Below are positions 7,829-16,677 of a stretch of DNA of 64,000 nucleotides, piece by piece. The stretch lies in the NCBI GenBank assembly GCA_938074045.1, contig CALJGI010000031.1, positions 1 through 64,000 on the forward strand. Reading direction: 5' to 3'. Origin of the DNA: an uncultured Halieaceae bacterium. Its GTDB lineage: Bacteria > Pseudomonadota > Gammaproteobacteria > Pseudomonadales > Halieaceae. Position numbers and translations under genes: made by a program. The notes under the pieces are model-generated. The model saw only the letters and a list, made by a program, of their open reading frames with translations. It was not told the origin of the DNA and did no database searches. Position 1 is the stretch's first letter. Every line of letters begins with the position of its first letter.

Positions 7829-9373
7829 ATGTCCATTTACGAAGCGATTGAAACCAGCGATTCCCGCCGTCACCTGCAACTACGCAGCCCCATAACACTG
7901 GAACCCAGCGGTGAACTGGTGTGCGCGAACGAGGAAGATGTGGCCGCGGCGGTTGCCAGGGCACGAGCGGCACAGCCGGCCTGGGCAGCACTCAGTTTTG
8001 ATGAGCGCGCCAAGTATATGAATCGTGCCATTGAGGTGGTGCTGGAGAAGCAGGACGAGATTGTCGATCTGGTGGTGGCGGAAACCGGCAAGGCCCGCAC
8101 CGATGCGCTGATGATGGAAATTTTCTCGGTGTGTGATTCGCTGTGTTACTACGCCAAGAACACGAAGAAGTTTTTGAAGCCGGAAAAGAAAAAGGTGCAC
8201 GGCCTGCTGAGCTTCGCCAAGAAGCTGAAGATTCTCTACAAGCCACGGGGTGTGGTCGGCATCATCGTGCCCTGGAATGGTCCTTTTGTGCTGGCCATGA
8301 ACCCGGGTATTCAGGCGCTGATGGCGGGTAACGCGGTGATTGTAAAAGCCTCAGAGGTCACGCCGTATTCAACCAAGCTGGCGGAAACGGTGTTTGCTGA
8401 AGCGGGTCTGCCGGATGGCTTGTTCCAGGTATTGCTGGGGGACGGTCAAACCGGCGCGGCACTGGTTGAGTCGGGGCTGGATAAAATCTCTTTTACCGGC
8501 AGCGTAGCCACCGGTCGCAAAGTGGCTGAAGCCTGTGGTCGGCAGTTGATTCCCTGCACCATGGAGTTGGGTGGAAATGACGCCATGGTGGTGTGTGGCG
8601 ATGCCAATATCGAGCGCGCGGCAGCGGGAGCCCTGATCGGTGCCTGCATGAATACCGGGCACTACTGCTGCGGTACCGAACGTATTTACGTGGTGGAGTC
8701 GGTGTACGACCAGTTCGTCGAGCGGGTGGTAGAGCTGACCAAAACCCTGCGCCAGGGTAATGAACTGGGTTATGAAGAAGACGTGGGTGCTATTTTCTGG
8801 GATCGGCAGATGGAGATCATCGAGGCTCATGTGGAAGACGCCAGAGCCAAGGGCGCCAATATTATCGTCGGTGGTCGCCGCAACCCTGACCTGAAGGGCC
8901 TGTACTACGAGCCCACGGTGATGACCGATGTGAATCACGATATGGACATCATGATGCATGAAACCTTCGGCCCGATTCTCTGTATCCAGAAAGTTAAGGA
9001 TGAAGATGAAGCGATCCGGCTGGCCAATGATTCCCAGTACGGATTGAACGGCAACGTCTGGACCGGCGACAAGGACAAGGGCTTTGAACTGGCCACCCGT
9101 ATCGACACGGGTTCCGCGTCGGTGAACGACATGGCCTGTAGCTACGGTGTGCCCGCTGCGCCATTCGGCGGTCGCAAGGAAAGCGGCGTCGGCCAGGTCA
9201 ACGGTGAGGTGGGGTTGAAGGGTTACTGCCACGCCATGCCGGTGGTTATCGATAAAACCACAGGCGACAAATTGGGTTCGGGCTTCCCCTACTCGAATGA
9301 AAAAGCCGAGACCATGAAGAAGCTGATGAACTTTATCTGGGTCAAAACCCCCATCGGCCGCTGGCTCTCTTAA
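7829..9373 (+). CDS. NAD(P)-dependent aldehyde dehydrogenase
   Basis: A 514-residue aldehyde dehydrogenase superfamily enzyme. It shows the substrate/cofactor landmarks in order: VPWNGPF near residue 145, KASEVTPYS near 172, the FTGSVATGRK turn near 222, the general-base Glu in MELGGNDAM, the catalytic Cys in NTGHYCCG, and FGPILCIQ and FGGRKESGVG near the C-terminus. I chose the ATG at 7829 over an upstream TTG because a GGAG lies 5 nt before it. Residues ~120-150 hold a Lys-rich helix (KKFLKPEKKKVHG). The substrate is unknown; the cluster resembles lipid- or aryl-aldehyde-oxidising members. Its stop codon overlaps the palindrome at 9372-9395. Confidence 0.92.
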   Translation: MSIYEAIETSDSRRHLQLRSPITLEPSGELVCANEEDVAAAVARARAAQPAWAALSFDERAKYMNRAIEVVLEKQDEIVDLVVAETGKARTDALMMEIFSVCDSLCYYAKNTKKFLKPEKKKVHGLLSFAKKLKILYKPRGVVGIIVPWNGPFVLAMNPGIQALMAGNAVIVKASEVTPYSTKLAETVFAEAGLPDGLFQVLLGDGQTGAALVESGLDKISFTGSVATGRKVAEACGRQLIPCTMELGGNDAMVVCGDANIERAAAGALIGACMNTGHYCCGTERIYVVESVYDQFVERVVELTKTLRQGNELGYEEDVGAIFWDRQMEIIEAHVEDARAKGANIIVGGRRNPDLKGLYYEPTVMTDVNHDMDIMMHETFGPILCIQKVKDEDEAIRLANDSQYGLNGNVWTGDKDKGFELATRIDTGSASVNDMACSYGVPAAPFGGRKESGVGQVNGEVGLKGYCHAMPVVIDKTTGDKLGSGFPYSNEKAETMKKLMNFIWVKTPIGRWLS

Positions 9374-9395
9374 AAAGGGGTCAGACCCCTTTTTT
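9372..9395. repeat. palindrome copy shared by two convergent stop codons
   Basis: AAAAAGGGGTCAGACCCCTTTTTT lies exactly between convergent genes. The TAA of the aldehyde dehydrogenase (9371-9373) and the TAA of the minus-strand membrane protein (9394-9396) both use its A/T edges. With A- and T-runs on both sides of a GC stem it would serve as a bidirectional intrinsic terminator. Confidence 0.9.
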
Positions 9396-10341
9396 ATTCC
9401 GCAGGCTCCAGGGCGAGCTTGCCGATCAGGTCTTTCATGTAGGCGGCTGTTTCCGGGTTACGAAAACTGCCTTCCGCGACACCACCGGGCACGGCGATGG
9501 CTGTTATACGTCCGGCCAGTGAGGGGAAGCGTCCCTCCTGCGTGGCCACCCATTCTTCACGGTACGTATCATTCACCCAGGCAGGTCCGGTGCCCCTGGA
9601 GTACACCAGAAATTTCGTGTGGGAATTGCTGTTGCCGACGGCGCCGAGAAAAGCGCCGAGTTTGTTGTCCGCAATATTGTAGAGGCGTTCGATCTGGTCG
9701 CCGCTTAATGGCTCAACATCCCCTTCAGTTACGAACCCCATATCCTGATACATGGAATGAAAAAACCCCGAGCGGTGGATAACCACCAGGGTGGGGTTGT
9801 GCAGTATCACCTGGTTTTCACGGTCCCAGGTGGAACCGATGGTTTCTTTCTGGGTGAGGATGGGTAGTGACTGCAGCACGTCGCTGAGTACATCGGCATT
9901 GGTGCCGCTGTTGCGACGGGTTTCGTCATCGTAAACCCCGCGGGCTGCGAAGGTGTCCATCAATATGACGATGGGTGTGCCGGTGGGTGCGGCGGCTCCG
10001 GCGGACGGGCCCCTGCTATCCTGCATGATCAACCAACCCAGGCCGATGATGACCAGCACCAACAATACTGTCTCAAAGTTACCCCGCCCGGGCCCGGCTA
10101 CCACCTTGCCGCTTGTGGTGTGGGTGATACCTTCGGGATCCATATTGAAGGCCCAGCCCAATACCAGGGCGATGGGAAAGCCAATACCCAACAGCACAAT
10201 GACGGCGGTGGCGAACCACTCAGGAAGGCCTAGCGGATCGCCAATAACATCAAGAACCTGCAGAATTCCCCAGGCGACGATGGCATAAACCGCCGCGACC
10301 CGGAAAACACGGCGTTCCTTCAGTTGGTCCAGGATGGACAT
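9394..10341 (-). CDS. membrane protein with cyclase/TPR-type N-terminal domain
   Basis: A 315-residue protein. Residues 1-80 (SILDQLKERRVFRVAAVY, then WGILQVLDVIGDPLGLPEW and a second helix FPIALVLGWAFNMDPEGI) form the two-helix membrane module that I know mainly from the N-termini of proteobacterial TPR/adenylate-cyclase-like proteins. A third hydrophobic helix lies at about 91-107. The C-terminal ~200 residues contain a soluble domain that I do not recognise (VILMDTFAARGVYDDETR; a later HRSGFFHSMYQDMGF). There is no cyclase or TPR region. A 79-nt gap and a copy of the palindrome separate it from the histidine kinase upstream. Function unknown; probably inner membrane with an extracytoplasmic or cytoplasmic sensor-like domain. 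Confidence 0.7.
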   Translation of the reverse strand: MSILDQLKERRVFRVAAVYAIVAWGILQVLDVIGDPLGLPEWFATAVIVLLGIGFPIALVLGWAFNMDPEGITHTTSGKVVAGPGRGNFETVLLVLVIIGLGWLIMQDSRGPSAGAAAPTGTPIVILMDTFAARGVYDDETRRNSGTNADVLSDVLQSLPILTQKETIGSTWDRENQVILHNPTLVVIHRSGFFHSMYQDMGFVTEGDVEPLSGDQIERLYNIADNKLGAFLGAVGNSNSHTKFLVYSRGTGPAWVNDTYREEWVATQEGRFPSLAGRITAIAVPGGVAEGSFRNPETAAYMKDLIGKLALEPAE

Positions 10342-10397
10342 AGTTATTCTCGTTATGCTCAGACCGTCACATCATAGCCGATAACAGTGATTGCCTG

Positions 10398-10422
10398 AAA
10401 AAAAGGGGTCTGACCCTTTTTT
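10398..10422. repeat. palindrome copy at the histidine kinase stop codon
   Basis: Seven A, GGGG, TCTGA, CCC, six T; one C shorter than the perfect copies. Its right edge supplies the TAA stop of the minus-strand sensor kinase (10421-10423). It could act as the terminator of that operon. Confidence 0.85.
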
Positions 10423-11755
10423 AGGCGGTAAAGGTGAGGGTGAACTCAGCGCCGCCGAGAGGGGATTCGTCGACCAGCAGTTCACCGCCGTAGGCCGCCA
10501 CAATATCGATGACCACAGCCAGGCCGATGCCCTGTCCGTGACTGGCGGTGTCGGCCCGAGCCCCTCGATGCAGAATTTCTCCCCGTCGCTGTTCTGGTAC
10601 ACCCGGTCCGTTGTCACCCACAGAGAGTTCGAGAGAACCCTGCTCGATGCGGGCGCTGACTACTACACGACCGCCGCCGTATTTGCAGGCGTTGTCCAAC
10701 AGGTTGCCCAGTATCTCCATCAGGTCACCTTCCTCGCCGCGGAACACGGCGCTGGTGGGAATTTCGATGTCCCACTGGATGTCTCCGGCGTATACCTTGT
10801 TCAGAGCACTGACCACGCGATCCGCAGCCGGACGAATGGCGATGGGTCGCAGCAGGTTGCTGCGTTGATTGACGGCACGTTTCAGTTGGTAGTCGACGAT
10901 GTGTTGCATCACTGCGGTTTGTTCGTCGATCACCCCGGGTTTGTCGTGTCCGGAGCGCATCACCGCCAGCGGCGTCTTCAGGCTGTGGGCGAGGTCTGAC
11001 ATGGTGTTGCGGTAACGCTCCCGGCGATTGCGCTCGCTGTCCAGCAGGCGATTGAGGTTGTCGGTCACCGGCTGCACCTCGTCGGGGTAGTCTCCGGCCA
11101 GTTGCTCGCTGTCGCCGCGCTCGATGGCCGCCAGATCAGCGGCCAGGCGGCGCAGAGGTCTTAATCCCCACTGCACCACGGCCAACAGGGTGAGTACCAG
11201 CACCAACAGTAATAACGCGAGACTCATCCAGACATTGGTGCGATAGGTGGCGAGCTCTGCCCGCAGGGTGTCGTCGCTCACAATTACCTGCACGGTGAAA
11301 GCGCGCTCCAGCCCGTTTTCCATTTCCCAGATCACCGGGTAGGCGTAAAAATAGTGCCCGTTCCATTCCGCGAACCGACCCTCGCCGGTGTCGAGATTGT
11401 TGAGGCGGCGGGCGAAGCCAAGCAAATCCCTGGTGGCTGCGGATGCCGATTGCCACAGCAGGGTGGGTGCCGCATTCCCTGGTGTGGCCTCCATCACGCT
11501 GGCATAAAGGCCTGAGTTCAGTTGATTGAGCAGCGGGTTTTGTAAGTTGCTGGGCATGACCACGCCGTCGATGTAGTCCATCTCGGCGAGCAGGGCGTAC
11601 ACCTGCAATTTGAGTTGCTCCTCCTGTCCGACGATCTGATTGCGGTAAAAGGCGCGGTCCAGCAGCCAGCCGGTCAGGCTGAGGGCGAGGGGCAGCAGAA
11701 CAATACTGGCGAGCAGCAGCCGACCGCGGATGGAGGCGGGCATCCGGCTAGTCAT
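10421..11755 (-). CDS. sensor histidine kinase (PhoQ/OmpR-class)
   Basis: A 444-residue inner-membrane kinase: first helix at ~13-32, a ~140-residue periplasmic domain, second helix at ~175-196, a HAMP-like linker, then the dimerisation/phosphoacceptor box DLAHSLKTPLAVMR (His acceptor, near residue 250), N-box NLLDNACKYG, G1 VGDNGPGVP and G2 GQGIGLAVV. The NLLDNACKYG and DLAHSLKTP forms are those of the PhoQ group. It follows the response regulator gene with a 15-nt gap, so the pair is co-transcribed. The stimulus cannot be read; PhoQ relatives sense divalent cations or envelope stress. Confidence 0.9.
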   Translation of the reverse strand: MTSRMPASIRGRLLLASIVLLPLALSLTGWLLDRAFYRNQIVGQEEQLKLQVYALLAEMDYIDGVVMPSNLQNPLLNQLNSGLYASVMEATPGNAAPTLLWQSASAATRDLLGFARRLNNLDTGEGRFAEWNGHYFYAYPVIWEMENGLERAFTVQVIVSDDTLRAELATYRTNVWMSLALLLLVLVLTLLAVVQWGLRPLRRLAADLAAIERGDSEQLAGDYPDEVQPVTDNLNRLLDSERNRRERYRNTMSDLAHSLKTPLAVMRSGHDKPGVIDEQTAVMQHIVDYQLKRAVNQRSNLLRPIAIRPAADRVVSALNKVYAGDIQWDIEIPTSAVFRGEEGDLMEILGNLLDNACKYGGGRVVVSARIEQGSLELSVGDNGPGVPEQRRGEILHRGARADTASHGQGIGLAVVIDIVAAYGGELLVDESPLGGAEFTLTFTA

Positions 11756-11770
11756 GGCCAGTTGCCTCGA

Positions 11771-12448
11771 TCAGGTTCGCTCCAGATCGAAGCGGTAGCC
11801 GGCACCCCGGATGGTGGCGATGGGTTTAAGGTCACCACCGGGGTCGAGTTTTTTCCGCAGTCGCCCCACGAACACTTCCAGCACGTTGCTGTCGCGATCG
11901 TAGTCCTGGTCGTAGAGATGCTCGGTGAGTTCAGTTTTTGAAATCACCTTGCCGGCGTGGTGTACCAGGTACGCCAGGGTGTTGTATTCGTAGGTGGTGA
12001 GCTCCACCGCTTCGCCTTCCCGGCTGACGGTGCGGGCGCCGGTGTCTATGTTGATGGGTCCGTACTGCACCTGGGAACTGGCGTGTCCGGCTGCGCGGCG
12101 CATAAGCGCCGTGACCCGTGCCTGTACTTCCTCCAGGTGAAAGGGTTTGGTCACATAGTCGTCGGCGCCTGCTTCCAGCCCCTCCACCTTGTCCTGCCAG
12201 TTGCTGCGTGCGGTGAGAATCAGAATGGGAAACTCATGGCCAGCTTGCCGCCATTGGCGGATGACGTCGATGCCGGAAATCTCCGGCAGACCGAGATCGA
12301 CGATGGCCAGATCGCAGGGAAACTCGCTACCCAGATACAGGGCATCGCGGCCATCGGCAGCTTCTTCCACCACCGTGCCGTTCACCGCAAAGTGTTCCAC
12401 CAGCTGGGCGCGCAGCACGTCTTCATCTTCTACTATCAGCAGTCGCAT
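11771..12448 (-). CDS. OmpR/PhoP-type response regulator
   Basis: A 225-residue two-domain regulator. The receiver domain has the acidic pocket E7/D8, phosphoacceptor D51 in IVDLGLPE, the conserved Thr in LTARS and Lys in DDYVTKPF. The C-terminal winged helix (about 130-222) includes ELTTYEYNTLAYLVHHAGKV and the recognition-helix region SNVLEVFVGRLRKKLD. It lies between the PepSY-protein gene (31 nt upstream) and the sensor kinase gene, so one operon likely encodes sensor, regulator and two envelope proteins, a layout suggesting autoregulation. Confidence 0.93.
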   Translation of the reverse strand: MRLLIVEDEDVLRAQLVEHFAVNGTVVEEAADGRDALYLGSEFPCDLAIVDLGLPEISGIDVIRQWRQAGHEFPILILTARSNWQDKVEGLEAGADDYVTKPFHLEEVQARVTALMRRAAGHASSQVQYGPINIDTGARTVSREGEAVELTTYEYNTLAYLVHHAGKVISKTELTEHLYDQDYDRDSNVLEVFVGRLRKKLDPGGDLKPIATIRGAGYRFDLERT

Positions 12449-12478
12449 GGGAGCATCCTGATCAGTTCCGGTTTTGAG

Positions 12479-12790
12479 CTACGACTTCTTGCTCTTCCGG
12501 GGGCTGTTGATCGCGACCGTTTTGATCCGTCCCGATTCCAGCAGCAGCCGCACCCGGTAGTTGCCCTTGGTTTCGGTGGGCTCCACCTTGAGTACTTTGC
12601 CGCCGTGGCGGGATGTGGCGAGGGCCGCGGCCTGAGATTTGCTAAGCAGGCGGGGTTCGGCGAAATTCTTTTTCTGGGCCAGTATTCGGGGGTTCTTGAT
12701 GTAGTCGGGCGTCGCCGCAGTGGACAACACCGGGGCGAACGCCAGCAGGATGATCAAGATCATCGGTATGCCGAACCTGGTTGCAGACAT
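12479..12790 (-). CDS. small secreted PepSY-like protein
   Basis: A 103-residue protein with a signal peptide (hydrophobic 8-22, cleavage near STAATPD). The mature part holds a PepSY-type unit: LSKSQAAALATSRHGGKVLKV, then a strand pair GNYRVRLLLESGRIKTVAI. PepSY units are proposed to bind or inhibit peptidases or sense envelope state, and small PepSY proteins are commonly encoded with PhoPQ-type two-component systems, as here. The C-terminus is basic (PRKSKKS). Assignment to the family is by pattern only. Confidence 0.7.
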   Translation of the reverse strand: MSATRFGIPMILIILLAFAPVLSTAATPDYIKNPRILAQKKNFAEPRLLSKSQAAALATSRHGGKVLKVEPTETKGNYRVRLLLESGRIKTVAINSPRKSKKS

Positions 12791-12826
12791 GAATTTCTCC
12801 GTCAGTCCCGCCTGTGGGTCATCCGT

Positions 12827-13396
12827 TTATATGGCTGGTCGAACGTCGACCCGCACCGGAATGGTATCCCCTGGCTCTTCATCGAGGGTGGTATGATAGA
12901 TATTACCTCCATACTCGTACGCAACGCGATAGCCCACCACTTTATCATGCTGGCTTTCCCGGTAGTGTACTTCGCACACCTCTTCTGTGGTTTTGCGCAC
13001 CTTGGTCGAGCCGCTGTGGTGATTGTCGTGCTGAATATCCTTGGCGATGGATGAACCCAGTATAGCGCCAACCACGGCGCCTACTTTCTGGCTGGAGCTA
13101 TGGTGCCCCAGTCCGTTGCCGATGGCTCCACCAATGATGGCGCCGATCAGCGAGGGGGTCTTAGAGCGGTAGTGACCGCCACCATGGCCTCCCCCACGAT
13201 GTCCATAGTGACGATCTACTACCGAAACTTCTTCTTCCCAGCACTCCTCGTAAGGAGTACGGGTTGTAATCGTCTTGGTAACCGGTTCCACGCTTTGTAC
13301 CTTTGCCTGCCCGTCAGCTGCCGCTTCGTGGTTGGCGAAAACGCTGGCGCTCACGAGCAGGCTGCCGATGCCGGCGATTAACAGGGGATGTTTCAT
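12827..13396 (-). CDS. glycine-zipper 2TM outer-membrane-type protein
   Basis: A 189-residue envelope protein with a signal peptide (residues 1-21, ending in ASVFANHE). The centre holds a His/Gly-rich stretch (about 64-78) and then a glycine zipper pair, LIGAIIGGAIGNGLGHH and VGAVVGAILGSSIAKDI, as in the 17-kDa rickettsial-antigen/SlyB-like family. The C-terminal part (CEVHYRESQHDKVVGYRVAYEYGG) is the conserved tail of this family. SlyB-type proteins belong to the PhoP regulon in enterics, which fits its place at the head of the PepSY/two-component operon. No lipobox Cys is visible, so it is probably not a lipoprotein. Confidence 0.85.
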   Translation of the reverse strand: MKHPLLIAGIGSLLVSASVFANHEAAADGQAKVQSVEPVTKTITTRTPYEECWEEEVSVVDRHYGHRGGGHGGGHYRSKTPSLIGAIIGGAIGNGLGHHSSSQKVGAVVGAILGSSIAKDIQHDNHHSGSTKVRKTTEEVCEVHYRESQHDKVVGYRVAYEYGGNIYHTTLDEEPGDTIPVRVDVRPAI

Positions 13397-13472
13397 GGTC
13401 GTAACTCCGTCTATAAGTCAGTGACGGACACAGAGTAAGCAACCGAGGCTGAACGCTTCCTGAACAACTCAC

Positions 13473-13497
13473 AAAAAGAGGTCAGCCACCTTTTTTT
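13473..13497. repeat. degenerate palindrome copy at GDPD stop codon
   Basis: AAAAAGAGGTCAGCCACCTTTTTTT keeps the A-run, a mutated core and the T-run of the palindrome family. The GDPD stop TAA (13496-13498 on the minus strand) again falls on the edge. Two core substitutions reduce stem pairing, so this looks like an older copy. Confidence 0.6.
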
Positions 13498-14224
13498 AAC
13501 GGGTGAGGGAGCTCAGCAGGGGTACCGCCATGGAGGGGTAGTCGGTGATCACGCTGTCGACTTTCATGCGGTAGAGGTTTTTGATGGTTGCGGGGTCATT
13601 CACCGTCCACACGCTGAGGTGCACGTCGCGCCGGCGCATGCTGCGGGCCAGCCAGGGGTTGCAGTGGCTCCAGTGGGTGGCGAGCATGCTGCACTCGTAT
13701 TCGTCCAGCACCGGTCTGGGGTCCGGTATGGTGGACACGTAGCCGCGATTTATCCAGGGCACGATATTCCGAGCGGCCTCCAGCACTCTGGTGGAGGAGC
13801 AGGTTATTGTCATGCCCTTTGCCGCGCGCCCATTTGGAAATATCTCGCCCAATGATTCCAGTATGCCGTGGTTGTCGTGTCGGTTGGTGGCTTTGATTTC
13901 CAGCTGAATAGCGGTGAGTTCGGGCAGGGCTTTCAATAAGGCTTTCAGGGTAGGTACGCCGGTTTCGCGTTTATTGGGCCAGGTGGGTCCGCTGGCCCGG
14001 GCATCCAGCTTTTTGAGTTCAGTGCTCGTGAGGCGGTTCACCAAACCACGGGCACCAGTGGTGCGTCGCACATTGGTGTCGTGGATGATGACGATCTCAT
14101 CGTCGGCGGCGAACTGTAAGTCGATTTCAATTTTTTTTACACCCCGGGCCAGGGCGTGGCGACAACTGGCGATGGTGTTTTCCGGGCATTCCCCGGCGGC
14201 ACCCCGGTGTCCGTAAATAATCAT
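13496..14224 (-). CDS. glycerophosphodiester phosphodiesterase
   Basis: A 242-residue TIM-barrel hydrolase that splits glycerophosphodiesters into glycerol-3-phosphate and an alcohol. The family landmarks are present: GHRGAAGECPENT at 5-17 (catalytic His and metal-site Glu), EIDLQ at ~38-42 (metal ligands) and HDTNVRRTT at ~53-61 (second catalytic His). There is no signal peptide, so it is a cytoplasmic UgpQ-like form. It is followed 10 nt upstream (on the minus strand) by the VWA protein gene, suggesting co-transcription with the VWA-MoxR pair, though a functional link is not obvious. Confidence 0.92.
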   Translation of the reverse strand: MIIYGHRGAAGECPENTIASCRHALARGVKKIEIDLQFAADDEIVIIHDTNVRRTTGARGLVNRLTSTELKKLDARASGPTWPNKRETGVPTLKALLKALPELTAIQLEIKATNRHDNHGILESLGEIFPNGRAAKGMTITCSSTRVLEAARNIVPWINRGYVSTIPDPRPVLDEYECSMLATHWSHCNPWLARSMRRRDVHLSVWTVNDPATIKNLYRMKVDSVITDYPSMAVPLLSSLTR

Positions 14225-14234
14225 CCTGACCTCC

Positions 14235-15710
14235 TCATCGTGTACTCTTCAGCAGTTGGTCTACCACGCGCTCCAGTTGTTTCAGACTGCCGCACTCCGC
14301 AGCGAAGTGACAAGCGGATTGATAGCGTCGCATTTCCGAATCCCCGGTACCCCACATGCGGCGGGATTCCGGGTTTAACCACAATACCTGTTTGGCGCGC
14401 TGGTAGATGGACTGCAGAACGTCCAGACGTGGGTCGCCATTATTGTTACGGGCATCCCCTAAAATAATCACCGTGGTGGAACTGTTGATGTCCTCCAGCG
14501 CCAGGGATGTGAAATCGGCAAACGCTGTGCCGTAATCCGTGGCGCCGCCGTACTGGCGGTTGACCATTTCCACCGCCTGTTCAACTGGGTATTTCTCAAA
14601 TAATTCGCTGACCTCACCCAGATTACTGGAGAAGGCAAAACTGCGAACCCGGGGCAGTACTTCATTCAGGCTGTATAAAAACAGCAGCAGAAACTTGGCG
14701 TAGGCGGCCACCGAGCCGCTGACATCGCACACTGCCAGCAATTGGGGTTTGTCCTTGCGAGTTCGTTTCCAGAAGGTTTCAAACAGTGCGCCGTCGGTGG
14801 CGACACCCCGGCGGATCGTGCGGGTCATATTGAGCTGACCACGGCGGTAAACCTTGCGCTTGCGGCTGTGCTTGGCGGCCAGGCGTCTGGCCATCTTACG
14901 CACCAGATCCTGCACCCGGTGCATGTACTGGTGCTCGATATTGTTCAGCTTGGTGCGGCCGATAATATCTTCCATAAATTGCTGATTACGACCTTCCGCA
15001 TGCAGCAGGTATTCACGCTCGACATAGTCCCGCACCAACTCCCGCAGTGCGTCGCGATACTGGCGCAGGGGTTGCAGCAGATTGCTGGCGGTTTGCTCAG
15101 CTTCAATCACGGCGTTGCGCAGCAAATCTTCTCCCATTTCATCGAGTATGCGGCGGGTGAAAATACCCTTCTGGGTGAACATGCGAATTTCGCCCAGGTC
15201 GCTGCGTTCTGCGGCACGGGCGATGTCCATGGTCAGGTGTTCGCGTTCGCCATCTCGCAGTTGTTGCATTAGCTGCGAGTCCAGTAGCTCCTGCAGGGCA
15301 GGTGAGTCCTCGCTGTCTACCTGGTCAAAGGGGTCGGACTGGCCACCGCTGCCGCTGCTGTCTCCGCCACTATCTCCGCCAGCAACAGCACCGCTGGCGC
15401 CGGGTTGCTGATTCTGTTCGCTCTGCTCAGCGGTTTCGCTGTTATCAGATGAGTCTTTATTGGCGGCTTGTTCTGATTCCGCGGTATCGGCGTCAAAGTT
15501 GTGGCTGAAGTAGCGCTCGAAACAGGCATCAAAAATCACTTTTTCCCGTGGAGTTTTCGCCAGGGTTGCCGCCAGCCCAATGCGCAGATGTTCGCGATCT
15601 TCATAACCGAGAATGCTCATGGCATGCATGGCATCCAGGGTTTCCGCCGGTGAGACGCGCACGTCGTGGCTGCGCAGCACATCTATAAAATTCACCAGAG
15701 GCGATTGCAT
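14235..15710 (-). CDS. VWA domain protein (CoxE-like)
   Basis: A 491-residue protein. Residues ~75-135 are an acidic, Ser/Gly/Asp/Gln-rich low-complexity linker. The C-terminal third is a von Willebrand factor A domain with the metal-ion-dependent adhesion motif DVSGS (in VCDVSGSVAAYAK) and later residues GGATDYG and LGDARNN. CoxE-like VWA proteins work with MoxR AAA ATPases as metal-insertion or assembly chaperones. It lies 7 nt downstream of the MoxR ATPase gene, which supports such a pair. The client enzyme is not encoded next door. Confidence 0.88.
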   Translation of the reverse strand: MQSPLVNFIDVLRSHDVRVSPAETLDAMHAMSILGYEDREHLRIGLAATLAKTPREKVIFDACFERYFSHNFDADTAESEQAANKDSSDNSETAEQSEQNQQPGASGAVAGGDSGGDSSGSGGQSDPFDQVDSEDSPALQELLDSQLMQQLRDGEREHLTMDIARAAERSDLGEIRMFTQKGIFTRRILDEMGEDLLRNAVIEAEQTASNLLQPLRQYRDALRELVRDYVEREYLLHAEGRNQQFMEDIIGRTKLNNIEHQYMHRVQDLVRKMARRLAAKHSRKRKVYRRGQLNMTRTIRRGVATDGALFETFWKRTRKDKPQLLAVCDVSGSVAAYAKFLLLFLYSLNEVLPRVRSFAFSSNLGEVSELFEKYPVEQAVEMVNRQYGGATDYGTAFADFTSLALEDINSSTTVIILGDARNNNGDPRLDVLQSIYQRAKQVLWLNPESRRMWGTGDSEMRRYQSACHFAAECGSLKQLERVVDQLLKSTR

Positions 15711-15717
15711 GGTCGAC

Positions 15718-16662
15718 TCATCTCACCGGCAGCAGGCCACGCAACTGTTCCGTGCTGGCTTCGATATCATCCTGGTATTTCAGCAACACGTTCAGCGTGT
15801 CGCGGATCAGATTTTCATCCAGTTGCTCGGCGTGCAGCAGCAACAGGCTTTTGGCCCAGTCGATGGTCTCGCTGATGGCGGGTGACTTTTTCAGGTCCAG
15901 TTCCCTGAGCGAGTGCACAAAGGCCACCAGTTGATGGCGCAGGTCGTCACTGATTTCCGGAACCCGGCTACTGACAATACGCTCTTCCAGATCAACGGTG
16001 GGGAAGGGTATGTACAGGTGCAGGCAGCGGCGCTTTAGTGCGTCGCTGATGTCCCGGGTGTTATTTGAGGTCAGAAAAACCATGGGCGAGGTGCGCGCCT
16101 TTACGGTGCCGATTTCGGGAATGGAAATCTGGTAGTCTGAGAGAATTTCCAGAAGCAGTGATTCAAACTCGTAGTCAGATTTATCCACCTCGTCTATCAA
16201 TAGAATGGCACCACCTTCCTGCTGCATGGCTTTTAGCAGGGGGCGGGGTTCCAGAAAATCCGGCGAGTAAAAAATATCGCCGAACTGGTGCAGTTTCTCC
16301 ATGGACTCCGCCAGCCCGCGAGCACCCTGCAAGACATCTCCGAGTTTTTCTTTCAGTACCTGGGTGTAAAGCAACTGCTTACCGTACTTCCACTCGTAAA
16401 GTGCCTTGGCCTCGTCCAGCCCCTCGTAGCACTGCAGTCGAATCAGGGGCAGATCCAGCAGGGTGGCGCTGGTTTTGGCAAGTTCTGTTTTGCCCACACC
16501 CGGTGGCCCTTCCACCAGGATGGGTTTGCGCAATTTGAATGCCAGAAACACGGCGGTGGCGATTTCTCGGCTGCAGATGTAGCCATGTTTTTCGAACTGC
16601 GCTTCGATGGTCTCGACGGAATCGAGTTGCGGAAAATCGAGATCGTGCAAGGGGCTCTCCAA
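15718..16662 (-). CDS. MoxR family AAA+ ATPase
   Basis: A 314-residue ATPase with Walker A GPPGVGKTE at 52-60, Walker B ILLIDEVDK, sensor-1 region VFLTSNNTRDISDALKRR (with arginine finger) and the C-terminal lid helices. MoxR ATPases act as chaperones that activate cofactor-containing enzymes with a VWA partner; the VWA gene directly follows. The gene starts 15 nt after moaA on the same strand, which places a molybdenum-cofactor gene at the head of this run. A SoxC-like molybdoenzyme is encoded 15 kb away, but a link is speculation. Confidence 0.92.
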   Translation of the reverse strand: MESPLHDLDFPQLDSVETIEAQFEKHGYICSREIATAVFLAFKLRKPILVEGPPGVGKTELAKTSATLLDLPLIRLQCYEGLDEAKALYEWKYGKQLLYTQVLKEKLGDVLQGARGLAESMEKLHQFGDIFYSPDFLEPRPLLKAMQQEGGAILLIDEVDKSDYEFESLLLEILSDYQISIPEIGTVKARTSPMVFLTSNNTRDISDALKRRCLHLYIPFPTVDLEERIVSSRVPEISDDLRHQLVAFVHSLRELDLKKSPAISETIDWAKSLLLLHAEQLDENLIRDTLNVLLKYQDDIEASTEQLRGLLPVR

Positions 16663-16677
16663 AAAGTAGGCTGGAAC

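Noticed and set aside
8369-9232. Minus-strand frame of 287 codons inside the aldehyde dehydrogenase gene
   Set aside because: The plus strand encodes an unmistakable aldehyde dehydrogenase; the reverse frame is His/Gln-rich with no recognisable motif.
11957-13054. Plus-strand frame of 365 codons opposite the response regulator and small proteins
   Set aside because: It spans three real minus-strand genes and their gaps, so a real protein is not credible.
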